A DNA stretch of 64,000 nt, taken from positions 354,039 through 418,038 of the forward strand of contig JAHHRN010000001.1 of NCBI GenBank assembly GCA_020025775.1, read 5' to 3'. The translations under genes were made by a program, and so were the position numbers. Of this stretch, positions 8,464-17,397 are shown one piece after another (the stretch's first letter is position 1; each line of letters begins with the position of its first letter). The DNA comes from Acutalibacter sp. (GTDB lineage: Bacteria > Bacillota > Clostridia > Oscillospirales > Acutalibacteraceae). Below the pieces are notes generated by a model. That model had not been told where the DNA came from, ran no database searches, and saw only the letters and a list, made by a program, of their open reading frames with translations.

Positions 8464-9554
8464 TTTGTATCGCCGCCTTTCTCTGTATCTTTCGGGGCTT
8501 CCTCGGAAGCCGTAGTTTCTTCGTGGGCTTTCTTATAGGCATCCAAATCCGAAAGAATTTCGTCGAAGTCTAAAAGATAGCTGTCACGTACGGCGCGGTG
8601 CTCTCTTCTTTCTTCGAGCTTTGCCGTTTCTTCGAGAGAAAGCGGCTTTTTCTGTTCGGGCTTTGCCGCCGATTTTTTCGGCTTCTTTTCTTTCTTTTCC
8701 TTTTTAGGCTTCGGCGCTTTTTCCGCCTTTACTTTTTCTGCTTTCGGTTTTTTGGATTTTGCTTTTTCGGATTTCGGCTTTTCTGCCTTTTCTTTTTTCG
8801 GCTTAGCCGATTTTTTCATGCGCGGTACGGTTTCGGTTTCATCCTCTTCGTCCGCGTAGGGGTTAAATTCGGTATCTACAAGAGATTTAAAGGAATCTAA
8901 ATGAGACTGCGAAATTTCCTGCATGCTGAACGCGCGTTCGGGATGTGCATCCGGTACGGTTCTTGCCAAAATGGCCTTTACCACTGCGGCAAGGAAGCCG
9001 AGGATTAAAAAGCCGCCGAAGGGCAGGAGCATACCGCTCAGCTTTACGGGGAAGTGCAAATCTACATCATAAATGGTGCCGCTGCCGATAATTTCACGAA
9101 TCGTACCGACCAGTAAAATAACGAACACGTAGCCGAGAGAGGCGAAAATCGCATCTGCCAAAGAGCTCTTTACAGAATGCTTGACGGCGTAACGCTCACA
9201 GTGCAGGGCAATGAGAGAATTTACAGCAATCAGCGGCAAAAAGATGCCGGCATAAAGAGACTCATTCGGTGCTACATAATTGAAAAAGGCGAAAACGGGA
9301 AGATTCAGCAGTACGCCGAGTAAGGCGTAAATCGGCATGCGAAGCCAACGCTTCACCTTTTTGAGTGCTAAACTTGCAAAAAATTCAATGAAAACAAGCT
9401 CCACGCAAGAGGCAACCGCCAAAATAATGGAGGACTTGAGAGAAACCGTCATTGCAAGTACGGGCGAAAGTCCGACCGCCTCAAATAAAATGGGGTTTTT
9501 AATCAGCGCACTGGAGAGTATGCGCTTTTTAAGACTACCTTTCGGTTCAGCCAT
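8460..9554 (-). CDS. rnfE: RnfE-like membrane subunit with a long Lys-rich C-terminal tail
   Basis: A 364-residue protein. The ATG at 9554 with GGGGGTG before it is preferred to an upstream start; it overlaps the stop of rnfD by eight bases (ATGGCTGA). Residues 1-200 form the RnfE/NqrD core: NPILFEAVGLSPVLAMT, then six membrane helices with LPLIAVNSLIALHCERYA (family: PLI-VNC). After the core comes about 150 residues of cytoplasmic tail made largely of Lys, Ala, Glu and Pro. Canonical RnfE is near 200-230 residues, so the tail is unusual. It is paired here with an acidic tail on RnfD. Confidence 0.8.
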   Translation of the reverse strand: MAEPKGSLKKRILSSALIKNPILFEAVGLSPVLAMTVSLKSSIILAVASCVELVFIEFFASLALKKVKRWLRMPIYALLGVLLNLPVFAFFNYVAPNESLYAGIFLPLIAVNSLIALHCERYAVKHSVKSSLADAIFASLGYVFVILLVGTIREIIGSGTIYDVDLHFPVKLSGMLLPFGGFLILGFLAAVVKAILARTVPDAHPERAFSMQEISQSHLDSFKSLVDTEFNPYADEEDETETVPRMKKSAKPKKEKAEKPKSEKAKSKKPKAEKVKAEKAPKPKKEKKEKKPKKSAAKPEQKKPLSLEETAKLEERREHRAVRDSYLLDFDEILSDLDAYKKAHEETTASEEAPKDTEKGGDTK

Positions 9555-10881
9555 TTTGCGCACCCCCTTCTGCTTCGGTTTCTTCATCGGAAACTGCTTT
9601 AGAGACTGCTTCGGCTTTTTGTGATGCCTCCGGGACAGCCGGTGCGGCGTTCTTGGTCGGCTCAGTCTGCGAAGCGGCAGTTTCTTTTGCTTCTTTCTCT
9701 TCGAGAACCGTGGAATTTAAAATCTGTTCTTCTAATGTGGGCGCAGTTTCTTCAGTTGCCTTGGGAAGCTCTGCGGTGGATTCTTCCAAAGCTTCTTCGT
9801 TGATTTCGGTTTCACTTTCTTTAAACCATTGCTCATGTGCTTTTTCTTCTTCTAAAGCACGGCGCTTCTGGCGAGCCTTGGAAAGACGTTTTCTCTCAAA
9901 GCCGGTGAGCGGTAAATGGTTAAAGGTAGGTGCTAAAACGTTCATTAAAAGAATTACGAAAATAACACCCTCTTCAAAGGCACCGAAGCGGCGCAGAAGC
10001 ATAGTGCAGAAGCCTGCCACAACGCCGTAAAGGATTCTGCCGTAAAAACGTTTGGGCAAAAGAATCTCATTGGGCAATAAGAAAATGGCGGCAAACAGCA
10101 AAAGACCGGAGGAAAGCTCCATAAAGACGGACTGGAAGCGTCCACTTAAAATTCTCGGGAACAGGAATGCGCCGATTGCGCAGGTGAGCAGGAAAGAAGC
10201 GGAAACTTCAAACGCCTTGAAGCGACGAATCGCCAAATAGCAAAGCGCACCCAAAAGGGCAATGATACAGGTTGCACCCATGGGGCCTGCGAAGTCACCC
10301 AGTAAAACCATAAGATAGTTGGTGGAATGGTTGCCGAGCGCGGTACTGTTCGAAAGCATACTGGCAAGCGATACACCGGGTGTAAAGGCGGCTGTGCCGT
10401 ACAGGCTGACCGGTTCACCGACGCCGGGTACTGCGGGATAGCAAAAGAGAATCTTCGGGAAGCAGACCGCTAAAAAGCAAAGGCCTGCCGCTGTAGGCGA
10501 AAAGAGCGTGGTTCGCGCATTACCGAAGGGCAGCTTTGCAACCAAAATCGCAAACGCCGCACCGATAGACGCAAGCCAAAGCGGTGCGCTGGCAGGCAGA
10601 CAAAGGGCAATGCAAACACCCGTAACCACAGCGGAAAGGTCACGCGGGGTCGGGAAGTTGTGTAGCATTTTTCCGCCCAGATATTCTAGCACTACGGCGG
10701 TGAGGACGGATGTTAAAATCAAATAAAAGGCGTGCGCGCCGTAATAATAAAGAGAAATGAGCGTCGGCGCTGCTAGCATGATGAGTAAATCCAGCATGGA
10801 GCGCTGTGTGGACTTGATGTCCGCTTTGACTTCGGGCGTAAAGATCTGCCCGTCGTCCGCTGTGAATGCATCTTGACGCAA
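9547..10881 (-). CDS. rnfD: RnfD/NqrB-like flavin-binding membrane subunit with acidic tail
   Basis: About 444 residues if it starts at the TTG at 10881, which has GAGGTGG 5 bp upstream; the frame opens further to 10935 without such a site. The core has about ten membrane helices with FPTPRDLSAVVTGVCIALCL and NARTTLFSPTAAG, both RnfD/NqrB-like. GPMGAT (at roughly residue 215) is the candidate covalent-FMN site, where the family has S/T-G-A/E-T. The C-terminal 100 residues are Glu/Ala/Thr-rich and soluble. In Rnf complexes this subunit carries electrons across the membrane. It heads the operon; rnfC, rnfG and rnfB are not in the window. Confidence 0.78.
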   Translation of the reverse strand: MRQDAFTADDGQIFTPEVKADIKSTQRSMLDLLIMLAAPTLISLYYYGAHAFYLILTSVLTAVVLEYLGGKMLHNFPTPRDLSAVVTGVCIALCLPASAPLWLASIGAAFAILVAKLPFGNARTTLFSPTAAGLCFLAVCFPKILFCYPAVPGVGEPVSLYGTAAFTPGVSLASMLSNSTALGNHSTNYLMVLLGDFAGPMGATCIIALLGALCYLAIRRFKAFEVSASFLLTCAIGAFLFPRILSGRFQSVFMELSSGLLLFAAIFLLPNEILLPKRFYGRILYGVVAGFCTMLLRRFGAFEEGVIFVILLMNVLAPTFNHLPLTGFERKRLSKARQKRRALEEEKAHEQWFKESETEINEEALEESTAELPKATEETAPTLEEQILNSTVLEEKEAKETAASQTEPTKNAAPAVPEASQKAEAVSKAVSDEETEAEGGAQNG

Positions 10882-10978
10882 GATTTCCACCTCGTTTTCC
10901 AAATTTTGTGCGTTGCAAGACAAGTTGCCCTGCAATATGATGAATTATAGAAACAAATCGTAAAAGGGGGAGAAGCCA

Positions 10979-11515
10979 TTGAAAATGTATAAGGGCTCGA
11001 AAAGCCGCTTGCTTGTCCGCATAAGCCGGGAAGAACTGGAGGATTTTTGCCTAAGCCTGGATTCCATTTGTAAAAAGAATCGAGAAACGAAGCTCTTTTT
11101 ACAGGAAATTCTGGGGCTTGCCGCGGAACGCCACGGCTTTTTTTGGCAAAGGGATGCGGCGCTTCGCATCGACGTATTGCCGAGCGAGGGCGGCGGCTGT
11201 TTTTTGATTTTTACACAGGAAAGCCCCGCAAAAACGGGTACTTCGGCAGAGAAAACCACACAACAGCTCATAGCTTTTCCCAATACAAATGCCTTTTTAG
11301 ATTGCTTGAATGCGTATTTAAAAACGGCTTCTTCCGAAACGAAAGGCGCAGATTTTTGGTATCGCCGCGCGCAAAGGTTTTATGCGCTTTTACCTGCTCA
11401 GCAGGAAGCCCTTTTGCCGCTCTTTTCAGAATACGGCAGTGTGCACCGCCTCACAGCGGAGGCCTGCGCGCGTTTTCGGGAAGAAGCAGAATATTTAAGC
11501 GTTTTCGGCGAGTGA
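10979..11515 (+). CDS. MecA-like ClpC adaptor protein
   Basis: A 178-residue soluble protein starting at TTG 10979 (AGGGGGAG upstream; an ATG at 10985 is the alternative). The N-terminal part LLVRISREELEDFCLS and then LRIDVLPSEGGGCFLIFTQ follow the MecA/YpbH pattern. The C-terminal part has the short helical and strand pattern ending in LFSEYGSVHR, where MecA has L-EYG. MecA proteins deliver substrates to the ClpC protease. The gene diverges from the Rnf-like operon, with only about 100 bp between them, and its end overlaps rpe by 21 bp on the other strand. Family-level confidence is moderate. Confidence 0.6.
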   Translation: MKMYKGSKSRLLVRISREELEDFCLSLDSICKKNRETKLFLQEILGLAAERHGFFWQRDAALRIDVLPSEGGGCFLIFTQESPAKTGTSAEKTTQQLIAFPNTNAFLDCLNAYLKTASSETKGADFWYRRAQRFYALLPAQQEALLPLFSEYGSVHRLTAEACARFREEAEYLSVFGE

Positions 11516-12154
11516 TTTGAATTCTGCCACAGCGGCTTTCATGTCGCTCTGCGAGAAAAGGGCACTGCCCGAAACAAAGTTGTTGGCACCTTTCTTTGCG
11601 GCGAGTACGATAGTATCCTTATTGATGCCGCCGTCTACCTGAATTTCCATAGAAAGGTTACGCTTTTGAAGCTCTTCTTTAAGAGCAGTAATTTTAGAAA
11701 GCTGATCTTCCATGAAGCTCTGACCGCCGAAGCCGGGCTCTACGGTCATCACGAGAACCATGAAAAGTCTGTCTAAATAGGGGAATACTGTTTCAATCGG
11801 TGTGGCGGGCTTTACAGCCAAAGCCGGCTTCATGCCTGCCTGCTCGATGGCGGTGATGGTTTCTTCAATATCGCTCTTGCTTTCCACGTGGAAGGTGAAG
11901 GAGTCCGCGCCTGCCGCGGCAAAATCCTTTACGAAGAAAAGCGGGTCATCTACCATTAAATGGGCGTCAAACGGTAAGTCGGAAACACGGCGAATGGCTT
12001 TGACAATCGGGGCACCGAGGGTTAAGTTCGGTACGAAGTGACCGTCCATAACGTCGATGTGTACCCAATCGGCACCGGCATCCTTGAGACGCTGTAATTC
12101 TTCTTTTAAAATACTGTAATCCGCAGAGAGAATGGAAGGGGAAATTTTAACCAT
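11495..12154 (-). CDS. rpe: Ribulose-phosphate 3-epimerase
   Basis: A 219-residue cytosolic TIM-barrel enzyme interconverting ribulose-5-phosphate and xylulose-5-phosphate in the pentose phosphate pathway. It shows HIDVMDGHFVPNLTLG (metal and acid residues), DAHLMV, TVEPGFGGQSF and the phosphate-gripping VDGGIN. The length is typical. It is the last gene of the proB-proA-unknown-rpe series, 39 bp after the preceding stop, and converges on the MecA-like gene with a 21-bp overlap. Confidence 0.95.
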   Translation of the reverse strand: MVKISPSILSADYSILKEELQRLKDAGADWVHIDVMDGHFVPNLTLGAPIVKAIRRVSDLPFDAHLMVDDPLFFVKDFAAAGADSFTFHVESKSDIEETITAIEQAGMKPALAVKPATPIETVFPYLDRLFMVLVMTVEPGFGGQSFMEDQLSKITALKEELQKRNLSMEIQVDGGINKDTIVLAAKKGANNFVSGSALFSQSDMKAAVAEFKSLAENA

Positions 12155-12193
12155 AATAAACCTCTTTTATTTCTTTATCGTTTTCTGTAACGG

Positions 12194-12994
12194 TTAAGCA
12201 GTTGTTTCGGCAGTAGCTTCGGTTTCCACGGGAGCGGGCACTTCGGTTACCGGCAGAGACGGTACTTCAGTGGTCGGTGCCTCGGTTGCAGGTGCTTCGG
12301 TCGGATTCGGCGTTGCGGTTTCGGGTGCCGAGGTGGACTGCAAAGCACTGATATAATAACTGCCCTCGTTTTCGCGAAGGGTTACACGCATATATTTGTC
12401 GGGCTCGGGCGGCAACATATTGCCGTTGGAATCCTGCTGCCACTGGTCACCGGATAAGTAACCAACGGTTAAAATCACGGCGTTATTTTTCTTTTCTTTT
12501 TCCAAAACCTTGGGGGTATACATCGGTACAATACCGGTCAGCGGAATCACATAGACCTGCTTGTTGGCGTCATAGGCGAAATCATAGCCGTAACCCTCAA
12601 TAGAAGCGTGGGTGGGCTGGATTTCCGAACCGAAGAGGCGTTTAAATTCGGCGTTGACTTCTGCCTCGGGCAAAAGCATGCCGTTGTCGCCGTATTCGTA
12701 ATCATCGGGGGAAAGTCCCTTTTTTAGAATGGACCAAATCGAAATATCCACAAGCTGTGAGGGGTTGGCTTTCGTAAGGTCATCAAAGGGGTCGGGGTCA
12801 TTCATGACTACGGGAATTAGCATTTTGTTGTATTCCTCGTAGTTTTTGCTTTTTTCAATGCCTTTTTTCGTGGCATTCACACCGGCAACTAAAATGGTAA
12901 CTACACCGATTATGGCAAGCACGGCAATGAGAAGCCCCAAGGGGAATGCCCAGCGGCGCGTACCTTTTTTATGTGTTTTCTGTTCGTTTGCCAT
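12194..12994 (-). CDS. Single-pass membrane protein with extracytoplasmic domain, unknown function
   Basis: A 266-residue protein. The ATG at 12994 has AAAGGAGAG eight bases upstream, inside a longer frame that opens at 13015. Residues 1-20 are basic, 21-45 form one membrane helix, and the rest is outside the cell: a mixed domain (about 45-215) without a motif I recognise and a C-terminal tail rich in Pro, Thr, Ala and Glu with repeated A-P-T-E units, which looks like a wall-spanning linker. It sits between proA and rpe with a 1-base gap to proA, so it is co-transcribed, but the context gives no clear job. Confidence 0.7.
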   Translation of the reverse strand: MANEQKTHKKGTRRWAFPLGLLIAVLAIIGVVTILVAGVNATKKGIEKSKNYEEYNKMLIPVVMNDPDPFDDLTKANPSQLVDISIWSILKKGLSPDDYEYGDNGMLLPEAEVNAEFKRLFGSEIQPTHASIEGYGYDFAYDANKQVYVIPLTGIVPMYTPKVLEKEKKNNAVILTVGYLSGDQWQQDSNGNMLPPEPDKYMRVTLRENEGSYYISALQSTSAPETATPNPTEAPATEAPTTEVPSLPVTEVPAPVETEATAETTA

Positions 12995-12995
12995 G

Positions 12996-14252
12996 TTACA
13001 CTCTCCTTTGTCCATTGCCGGAAATCTGATATTTAAAGGATGTTAATTGCGGCAGACCTAAAGGGCCTCTTGCGTGGAGCTTCTGGGTAGAAATACCGAT
13101 TTCCGCGCCGAAGCCGAAGCAACCGCCGTCTGTGAATCGGGTGGAAGCATTGTGGTAAACCGCCGCGGAATCAACTTCTTGCAAGAAGCGCTTTGCCGCC
13201 GCATCGTTATCCGTCACAATGCAGTCACTGTGCCCGGTGGAGTATTTATAAATGTGGGAAATGGCTTCGTCTAAGGAATCCACAATCGCCACGGACATTT
13301 TATAGTCAAGATATTCGGTCGCAAAGTCTGCCTTGGTTGCCGCTTCAATCTGCGGTAAAATCGCCTTGGCACGTGCATCTCCATAGAGAATTACGTCTTT
13401 TTCTTTTAATGCCTCGTAAAGCATCGGCAGGGCTTTTTCGGCAATATCCTTGTGCACGAGCAGGCTTTCCGCCGCATTGCAAACCGAAACGCGGGAGGTC
13501 TTGGCGTTAAAGACGATGTCTCGTGCCATTTCGAGGTTGGCATCCTTGTCTACATAAATGTGGCAGTTACCGACGCCGGTTTCAATCACGGGGACTGTTG
13601 CGTTTTCCACCGTTGCACGAATGAGGTTTCTGCCGCCGCGCGGAATCAGCACGTCTACATATTCATTGAGACGCATGAGCGCATTAGCACTTTCACGGCT
13701 GGTATCTTCCACAAAGCCGATGCAGGCAGACGGAAGAGCCGTTCCCTCAAGTGCCTTTTGCATAACGGAAGCAATCGCCTTGTTGGAGTGAATGGCTTCC
13801 TTGCCGCCGCGCAAAATTACAGCGTTACCGGATTTTAAGCAAAGCGAAGCGGCATCGCTCGTCACATTCGGACGTGCCTCGAAAATCACCGCAATGACGC
13901 CGAGCGGTACGCTGACTTTTTGAATATGTAAGCCGTTCGGGCGCACGGTGTCGGAAAGCACCTTGCCCACCGGGTCGGGAAGCTCAGAAACTTCCTTTAC
14001 GCCCTGTGCCATACCCTCAATGCGTTCTTTCGAGAGCGCCAAACGGTCGAGCATGGAAGTAGCCATACCATTTTGACGGGCGGCTTCCAAATCCTTTTCG
14101 TTTTCTTCTAAAATATAATCACAGTTTTCCGAAAGAGCCTTGGCAATGGCGAGAAGCGCTTCGTTTTTCTGCTCGGTTGTTGCCGTGAGCAGTGCTCTTG
14201 CGCCCTGCTTTGCCGCTTGACCCAATGTTTCTAATGTGTTCAATGTATTCAC
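12996..14252 (-). CDS. proA: Gamma-glutamyl phosphate reductase
   Basis: A 418-residue cytosolic enzyme catalysing the NADPH-dependent reduction of glutamyl-5-phosphate to glutamate semialdehyde, the second step of proline synthesis. It shows IFEARPNVTSDAASLCLKSG, RGGKEAIHSN, the catalytic Cys in SRVSVCNAAESLLVH, and the C-terminal GAEIGISTQKLHARGPLGLP, all hallmarks of ProA. It starts 18 bp after the proB stop with a GAGGTG ribosome binding site. Confidence 0.97.
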   Translation of the reverse strand: MNTLNTLETLGQAAKQGARALLTATTEQKNEALLAIAKALSENCDYILEENEKDLEAARQNGMATSMLDRLALSKERIEGMAQGVKEVSELPDPVGKVLSDTVRPNGLHIQKVSVPLGVIAVIFEARPNVTSDAASLCLKSGNAVILRGGKEAIHSNKAIASVMQKALEGTALPSACIGFVEDTSRESANALMRLNEYVDVLIPRGGRNLIRATVENATVPVIETGVGNCHIYVDKDANLEMARDIVFNAKTSRVSVCNAAESLLVHKDIAEKALPMLYEALKEKDVILYGDARAKAILPQIEAATKADFATEYLDYKMSVAIVDSLDEAISHIYKYSTGHSDCIVTDNDAAAKRFLQEVDSAAVYHNASTRFTDGGCFGFGAEIGISTQKLHARGPLGLPQLTSFKYQISGNGQRRV

Positions 14253-14270
14253 CTCTTGGGGAAATCTATC

Positions 14271-15065
14271 TTAAATCTGTTCCTGTTTTCTGAAAATCGT
14301 GCCGATGTCCTCGCCATCTAAGACATGGTAAATGTTCTCGGGAGTGTCGCCGTTCATAACCACCATGTCAATGCCCGAAGCGGTAGCGATTTCTGCCGCG
14401 TGGAGCTTGGTGATCATGCCGCCGGTCGAGAATTTCGAACCGTGGTTGCCGGCTACGGCATAGAGGTCGGCGTCAATTTTTTTGACCTCGGGGATGCGCT
14501 TAGCGTCGGGATTTTCCTTCGGATTCGCATCGTAGAGACCGTCAATATCGGTTAAAATAATTAAAGCGTCCGCATCAATGAGCTTTGCCACGATAGCGGA
14601 AAGACTGTCGTTGTCGCCGTAAACGATTTCTTCAACGGCAACGGCATCATTTTCGTTGATAATCGGGATTGCACCGAATTCAAAAATTTTGTCGAAGGCG
14701 TTAATCAGATTGCCACGGCGTTCTAAGCTGTCTACGTCGCTTTTGGTCATTAAAAGCTGACCGATGGAGTGACCGTATTCAGAAAAGAGTTTATCGTAAA
14801 GGAACATAAGCTCGCATTGACCGACGGTAGCGGCTGCCTGTCTGCCGGGGGTGTCGGTCGGTCTTTCACGCAGACCGAGTTTACCAACGCCGACGCCGAT
14901 TGCGCCGGAGGTTACGAGAGCGATTTGCATCCCGGAATTCTGTAAATCGGAAAGAACGCGAACGAGTCTTTGCATCTGTCGAATATTGATTTTACCTGTA
15001 TCATAGGTGAGGGAAGATGTACCAACCTTCACAACCAAACGATGGATATTTTGAAGCCTTGCCAA
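14271..15065 (-). CDS. proB: Glutamate 5-kinase, short form without PUA domain
   Basis: A 264-residue amino-acid kinase making glutamyl-5-phosphate, the first step of proline synthesis. It shows VVKVGTSSLTYD at the N-terminus, TSGAIGVGVGKLGL, NENDAVAVEEI and GDNDSLSAIVA in the active site, and GTGGM-like FSTGGMITKL. At 264 residues it lacks the C-terminal PUA domain of the E. coli enzyme, as in many Clostridia. It starts with TTG, with AGGAGG nine bases upstream. First gene of its operon; feedback inhibition by proline is usual for the family. Confidence 0.96.
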   Translation of the reverse strand: MARLQNIHRLVVKVGTSSLTYDTGKINIRQMQRLVRVLSDLQNSGMQIALVTSGAIGVGVGKLGLRERPTDTPGRQAAATVGQCELMFLYDKLFSEYGHSIGQLLMTKSDVDSLERRGNLINAFDKIFEFGAIPIINENDAVAVEEIVYGDNDSLSAIVAKLIDADALIILTDIDGLYDANPKENPDAKRIPEVKKIDADLYAVAGNHGSKFSTGGMITKLHAAEIATASGIDMVVMNGDTPENIYHVLDGEDIGTIFRKQEQI

Positions 15066-15111
15066 GTGCTTTTGCCTCCTAAGAAAATAAATATATATAT
15101 AAGTATAAACC

Positions 15112-15140
15112 AGTATACCATAATTTAAGGCGTTTCACAA
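15112..15140 (-). promoter_or_regulatory. Promoter of the proBA operon
   Basis: On the minus strand TTGTGA (15135-15140) and TATACT (15112-15117) are separated by 17 bp, about 47 bp before the proB TTG start. Confidence 0.6.
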
Positions 15141-15209
15141 CATAAAATTTGTAAAGTGGGCATTCAAAAACCACTACATTCCGGCGGCGAACGGTACGTT
15201 TTCCCATGC

Positions 15210-15238
15210 TTGATTTTTAAGAAAGCAGCGTGTATAAT
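15210..15238 (+). promoter_or_regulatory. Promoter of the 15291-18663 operon
   Basis: TTGATT (15210-15215) and a consensus TATAAT (15233-15238) are separated by 17 bp, 52 bp before the ATG at 15291. It is back to back with the proBA promoter. Confidence 0.7.
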
Positions 15239-15290
15239 AAGCTACGAATACGAAAGAAAACCCCCTAAAACGAAAAGAGAGGTAACATAG

Positions 15291-16712
15291 ATGACTGAGC
15301 AGGAAAAAAAAGCAAAAAAAGAAGCTGCTGCCCGCGAAAAAGCCGAAGCAAAAGCAAAAAAGGCTGAAGAAAAAAAGCTGAAAGCAGAAGCTAAGAAGGA
15401 ATTACAGGAAGAAAAGAAAAACGAAACGAAAAATACATCTGATTGGAAGAAAAATATCGTAACGATTGTGCTCGTTGTTTTGGCAGTCGCCGCTCTGATT
15501 GGTGTAGCGGTTTTGAAATTCGCCCCTGCAAAGCTGCCGGGCGGTACAGCGCAAAATCCCGAGGCAGGTCCGCTTACCACGGAGCTTTCTTCGGTTGTGC
15601 TCTCCAAAAAGATTACCAAAATTCCGCTCATGCCCACCGATATTCCCACGATTTCCTATACTGCCGATGCCGCAGGCAACATTGTCTATTATGAATGGAA
15701 CGGCAAGGAATATGTGGAAATCGAGCCGACCGGCAATATGGATTACACCCTCACCCTCAGCGGTCAGAAAATTGCCGTACACATTCCCTATATCGAGCGT
15801 GACGGCGTGCTTACCGGCTTCGGTCTCTTTACCGCCGACCAGAATCAAGAAAATGTTTATATTTATAATTTCATCATGTTCAAGGTGCAGAACCTGCCCG
15901 AAGCTTTTAAAAAGGACGGTTACTGCCTCTTGCTCATGCACACCGACAAAACCAAGGCATACACCTTAGACCCTGTTTGGGAGCAGGGCTTCATTTTGAA
16001 CCGTTCGAATGGCGAAATGCAGGATTTCTTAAATGACCGCAGCCAGATGGTCAGCCAGGACGGCGGTATTCGTCGCGCCCAGTATAAAATTACCGAGCGT
16101 GCTTTGCAATCGGACAGCGCAAATCTTCTTTTCTGTTCCTCGAGAGATAACGAACCCGATGCCGAAGGCGTTCGCCGTACCGATGTTTATAAAAAGGACG
16201 GCAGAAAGGACGTTATGGTTTTACAGGATGTGTTAGACGATTACGTAAAACCCCTCTCCAACGACAGCTTCGCCTTTATGCGTAAGGCAGAGGACGGCTT
16301 CTATACCGCTGAGTTTAAAAACGGCGAGGAACAAAAGCTCTACAGCTTCAAGCGTCCCTTGGGTGCCGGTTATTTGCGTAGCGGTGACTATCTGCTCGAC
16401 AAGGAAGACGGTAAAATTTACACCACCTACAATACCAATGTGATTGAAACCAAAGGCTTCAGACTCAATCCGCAGGTATTTGCCGTAAGCCCCAAGGAAA
16501 AACACGTGGTTATGGCAGGCACCTCTGCGAATGCGTTTGACTATTATATTTACATTTACAATGCAGACAGCGAGCAGTTCCTTTCCTTTAAGGATGAAAA
16601 CTATGCACCGCACTACAACCTGCGTTTTATCGACGAAAAAACCGCTACCTACTACGCTATGAAGCTGGACGGCTATGAAAATGTTGTGGTAGACGTATCT
16701 AGAATTAAATAA
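15291..16712 (+). CDS. Single-pass membrane protein with charged coiled N-terminus, unknown function
   Basis: A 473-residue protein. Residues 1-48 are almost only Lys, Ala and Glu and should form a charged cytoplasmic coiled helix; residues 52-74 are one membrane helix; the remaining 400 residues lie outside. The outer domain is beta-rich, with repeated short strand-turn units ending in D-G or N-G turns, so a beta-propeller or similar fold is possible. No lipobox or enzyme motif is seen. It is the first gene of an operon with a HAD phosphatase and rarA, but this gives no clear functional link. Confidence 0.7.
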   Translation: MTEQEKKAKKEAAAREKAEAKAKKAEEKKLKAEAKKELQEEKKNETKNTSDWKKNIVTIVLVVLAVAALIGVAVLKFAPAKLPGGTAQNPEAGPLTTELSSVVLSKKITKIPLMPTDIPTISYTADAAGNIVYYEWNGKEYVEIEPTGNMDYTLTLSGQKIAVHIPYIERDGVLTGFGLFTADQNQENVYIYNFIMFKVQNLPEAFKKDGYCLLLMHTDKTKAYTLDPVWEQGFILNRSNGEMQDFLNDRSQMVSQDGGIRRAQYKITERALQSDSANLLFCSSRDNEPDAEGVRRTDVYKKDGRKDVMVLQDVLDDYVKPLSNDSFAFMRKAEDGFYTAEFKNGEEQKLYSFKRPLGAGYLRSGDYLLDKEDGKIYTTYNTNVIETKGFRLNPQVFAVSPKEKHVVMAGTSANAFDYYIYIYNADSEQFLSFKDENYAPHYNLRFIDEKTATYYAMKLDGYENVVVDVSRIK

Positions 16713-16723
16713 GAGGGATATTT

Positions 16724-17386
16724 TTGAAAACAGCAAAATATGAAGTAGTTTTATTCGATTTCGACGGCACGATTGTGGATTCCTCCGAGGGCATTTACAA
16801 CGGCCTGCGCTACGCCTTTGATGTGCACAATCTGCCGATTCCGACAGACGACGTGCTAAAAAAATTCATCGGCCCGCCGCTCATTGACAGCTTCCGCGAA
16901 TTCACGGGAATGCCCGACGAGCTCGGCTATCAAATGGTAGATTCCTACCGGGTATATTATAACGAAACCGGCTGGAAAGAGGTCTCTGTTTATGACGGCA
17001 TCGAAGCAATTTTAAAAGAACTCAAAAACGCCGGTGTCAAAATTGCGACGGCTTCCACCAAGCCTACGGTATTTGTGGAGCGCATTTTACAGCACATCGG
17101 TTTGGCATCTTATTTCGACCACTTCGGCGGCACGGATTTTTCCGAAACACCGAGCACCAAAACCGAAATCATTGAAAAAGGCATGGCGCTTCTTTCGGGT
17201 ACACCCGAAAATACGCTCATGGTCGGCGACAGAAAGTTTGATATTATCGGCGCAAAAGAAGCGGGTATTCCCGTTGCCGCCGTGCTTTACGGCTTCGGCA
17301 GTCAGGCGGAATTCGAAGCGTACAAGGCAGATTACATCGCTGCCGATATGCAGGATTTAGAAGCGCTTTTATTTGCAGAAAATTAA
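16724..17386 (+). CDS. HAD-superfamily phosphatase, phosphoglycolate-phosphatase-like
   Basis: A 220-residue cytosolic hydrolase. The nucleophile motif DFDGTIVDS is at residues 11-19, followed by a helical cap domain, motif II TAST, Lys in motif III (TKTEI) and MVGDRKFDIIGAKEAG as motif IV. This is the PGP/Gph-like subgroup (HAD-IA), which removes phosphate from small molecules such as phosphoglycolate or pyrophosphate; the substrate cannot be told. It starts with TTG after GAGGGA, 11 bp behind the preceding gene and 11 bp before rarA. Confidence 0.88.
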   Translation: MKTAKYEVVLFDFDGTIVDSSEGIYNGLRYAFDVHNLPIPTDDVLKKFIGPPLIDSFREFTGMPDELGYQMVDSYRVYYNETGWKEVSVYDGIEAILKELKNAGVKIATASTKPTVFVERILQHIGLASYFDHFGGTDFSETPSTKTEIIEKGMALLSGTPENTLMVGDRKFDIIGAKEAGIPVAAVLYGFGSQAEFEAYKADYIAADMQDLEALLFAEN

Positions 17387-17397
17387 GGAAGAACACT

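Noticed and set aside
8598..8900. 100-codon Phe/Arg/Leu-rich plus-strand frame
   Set aside because: It is the complement of the Lys/Ala-rich tail of the RnfE-like protein.
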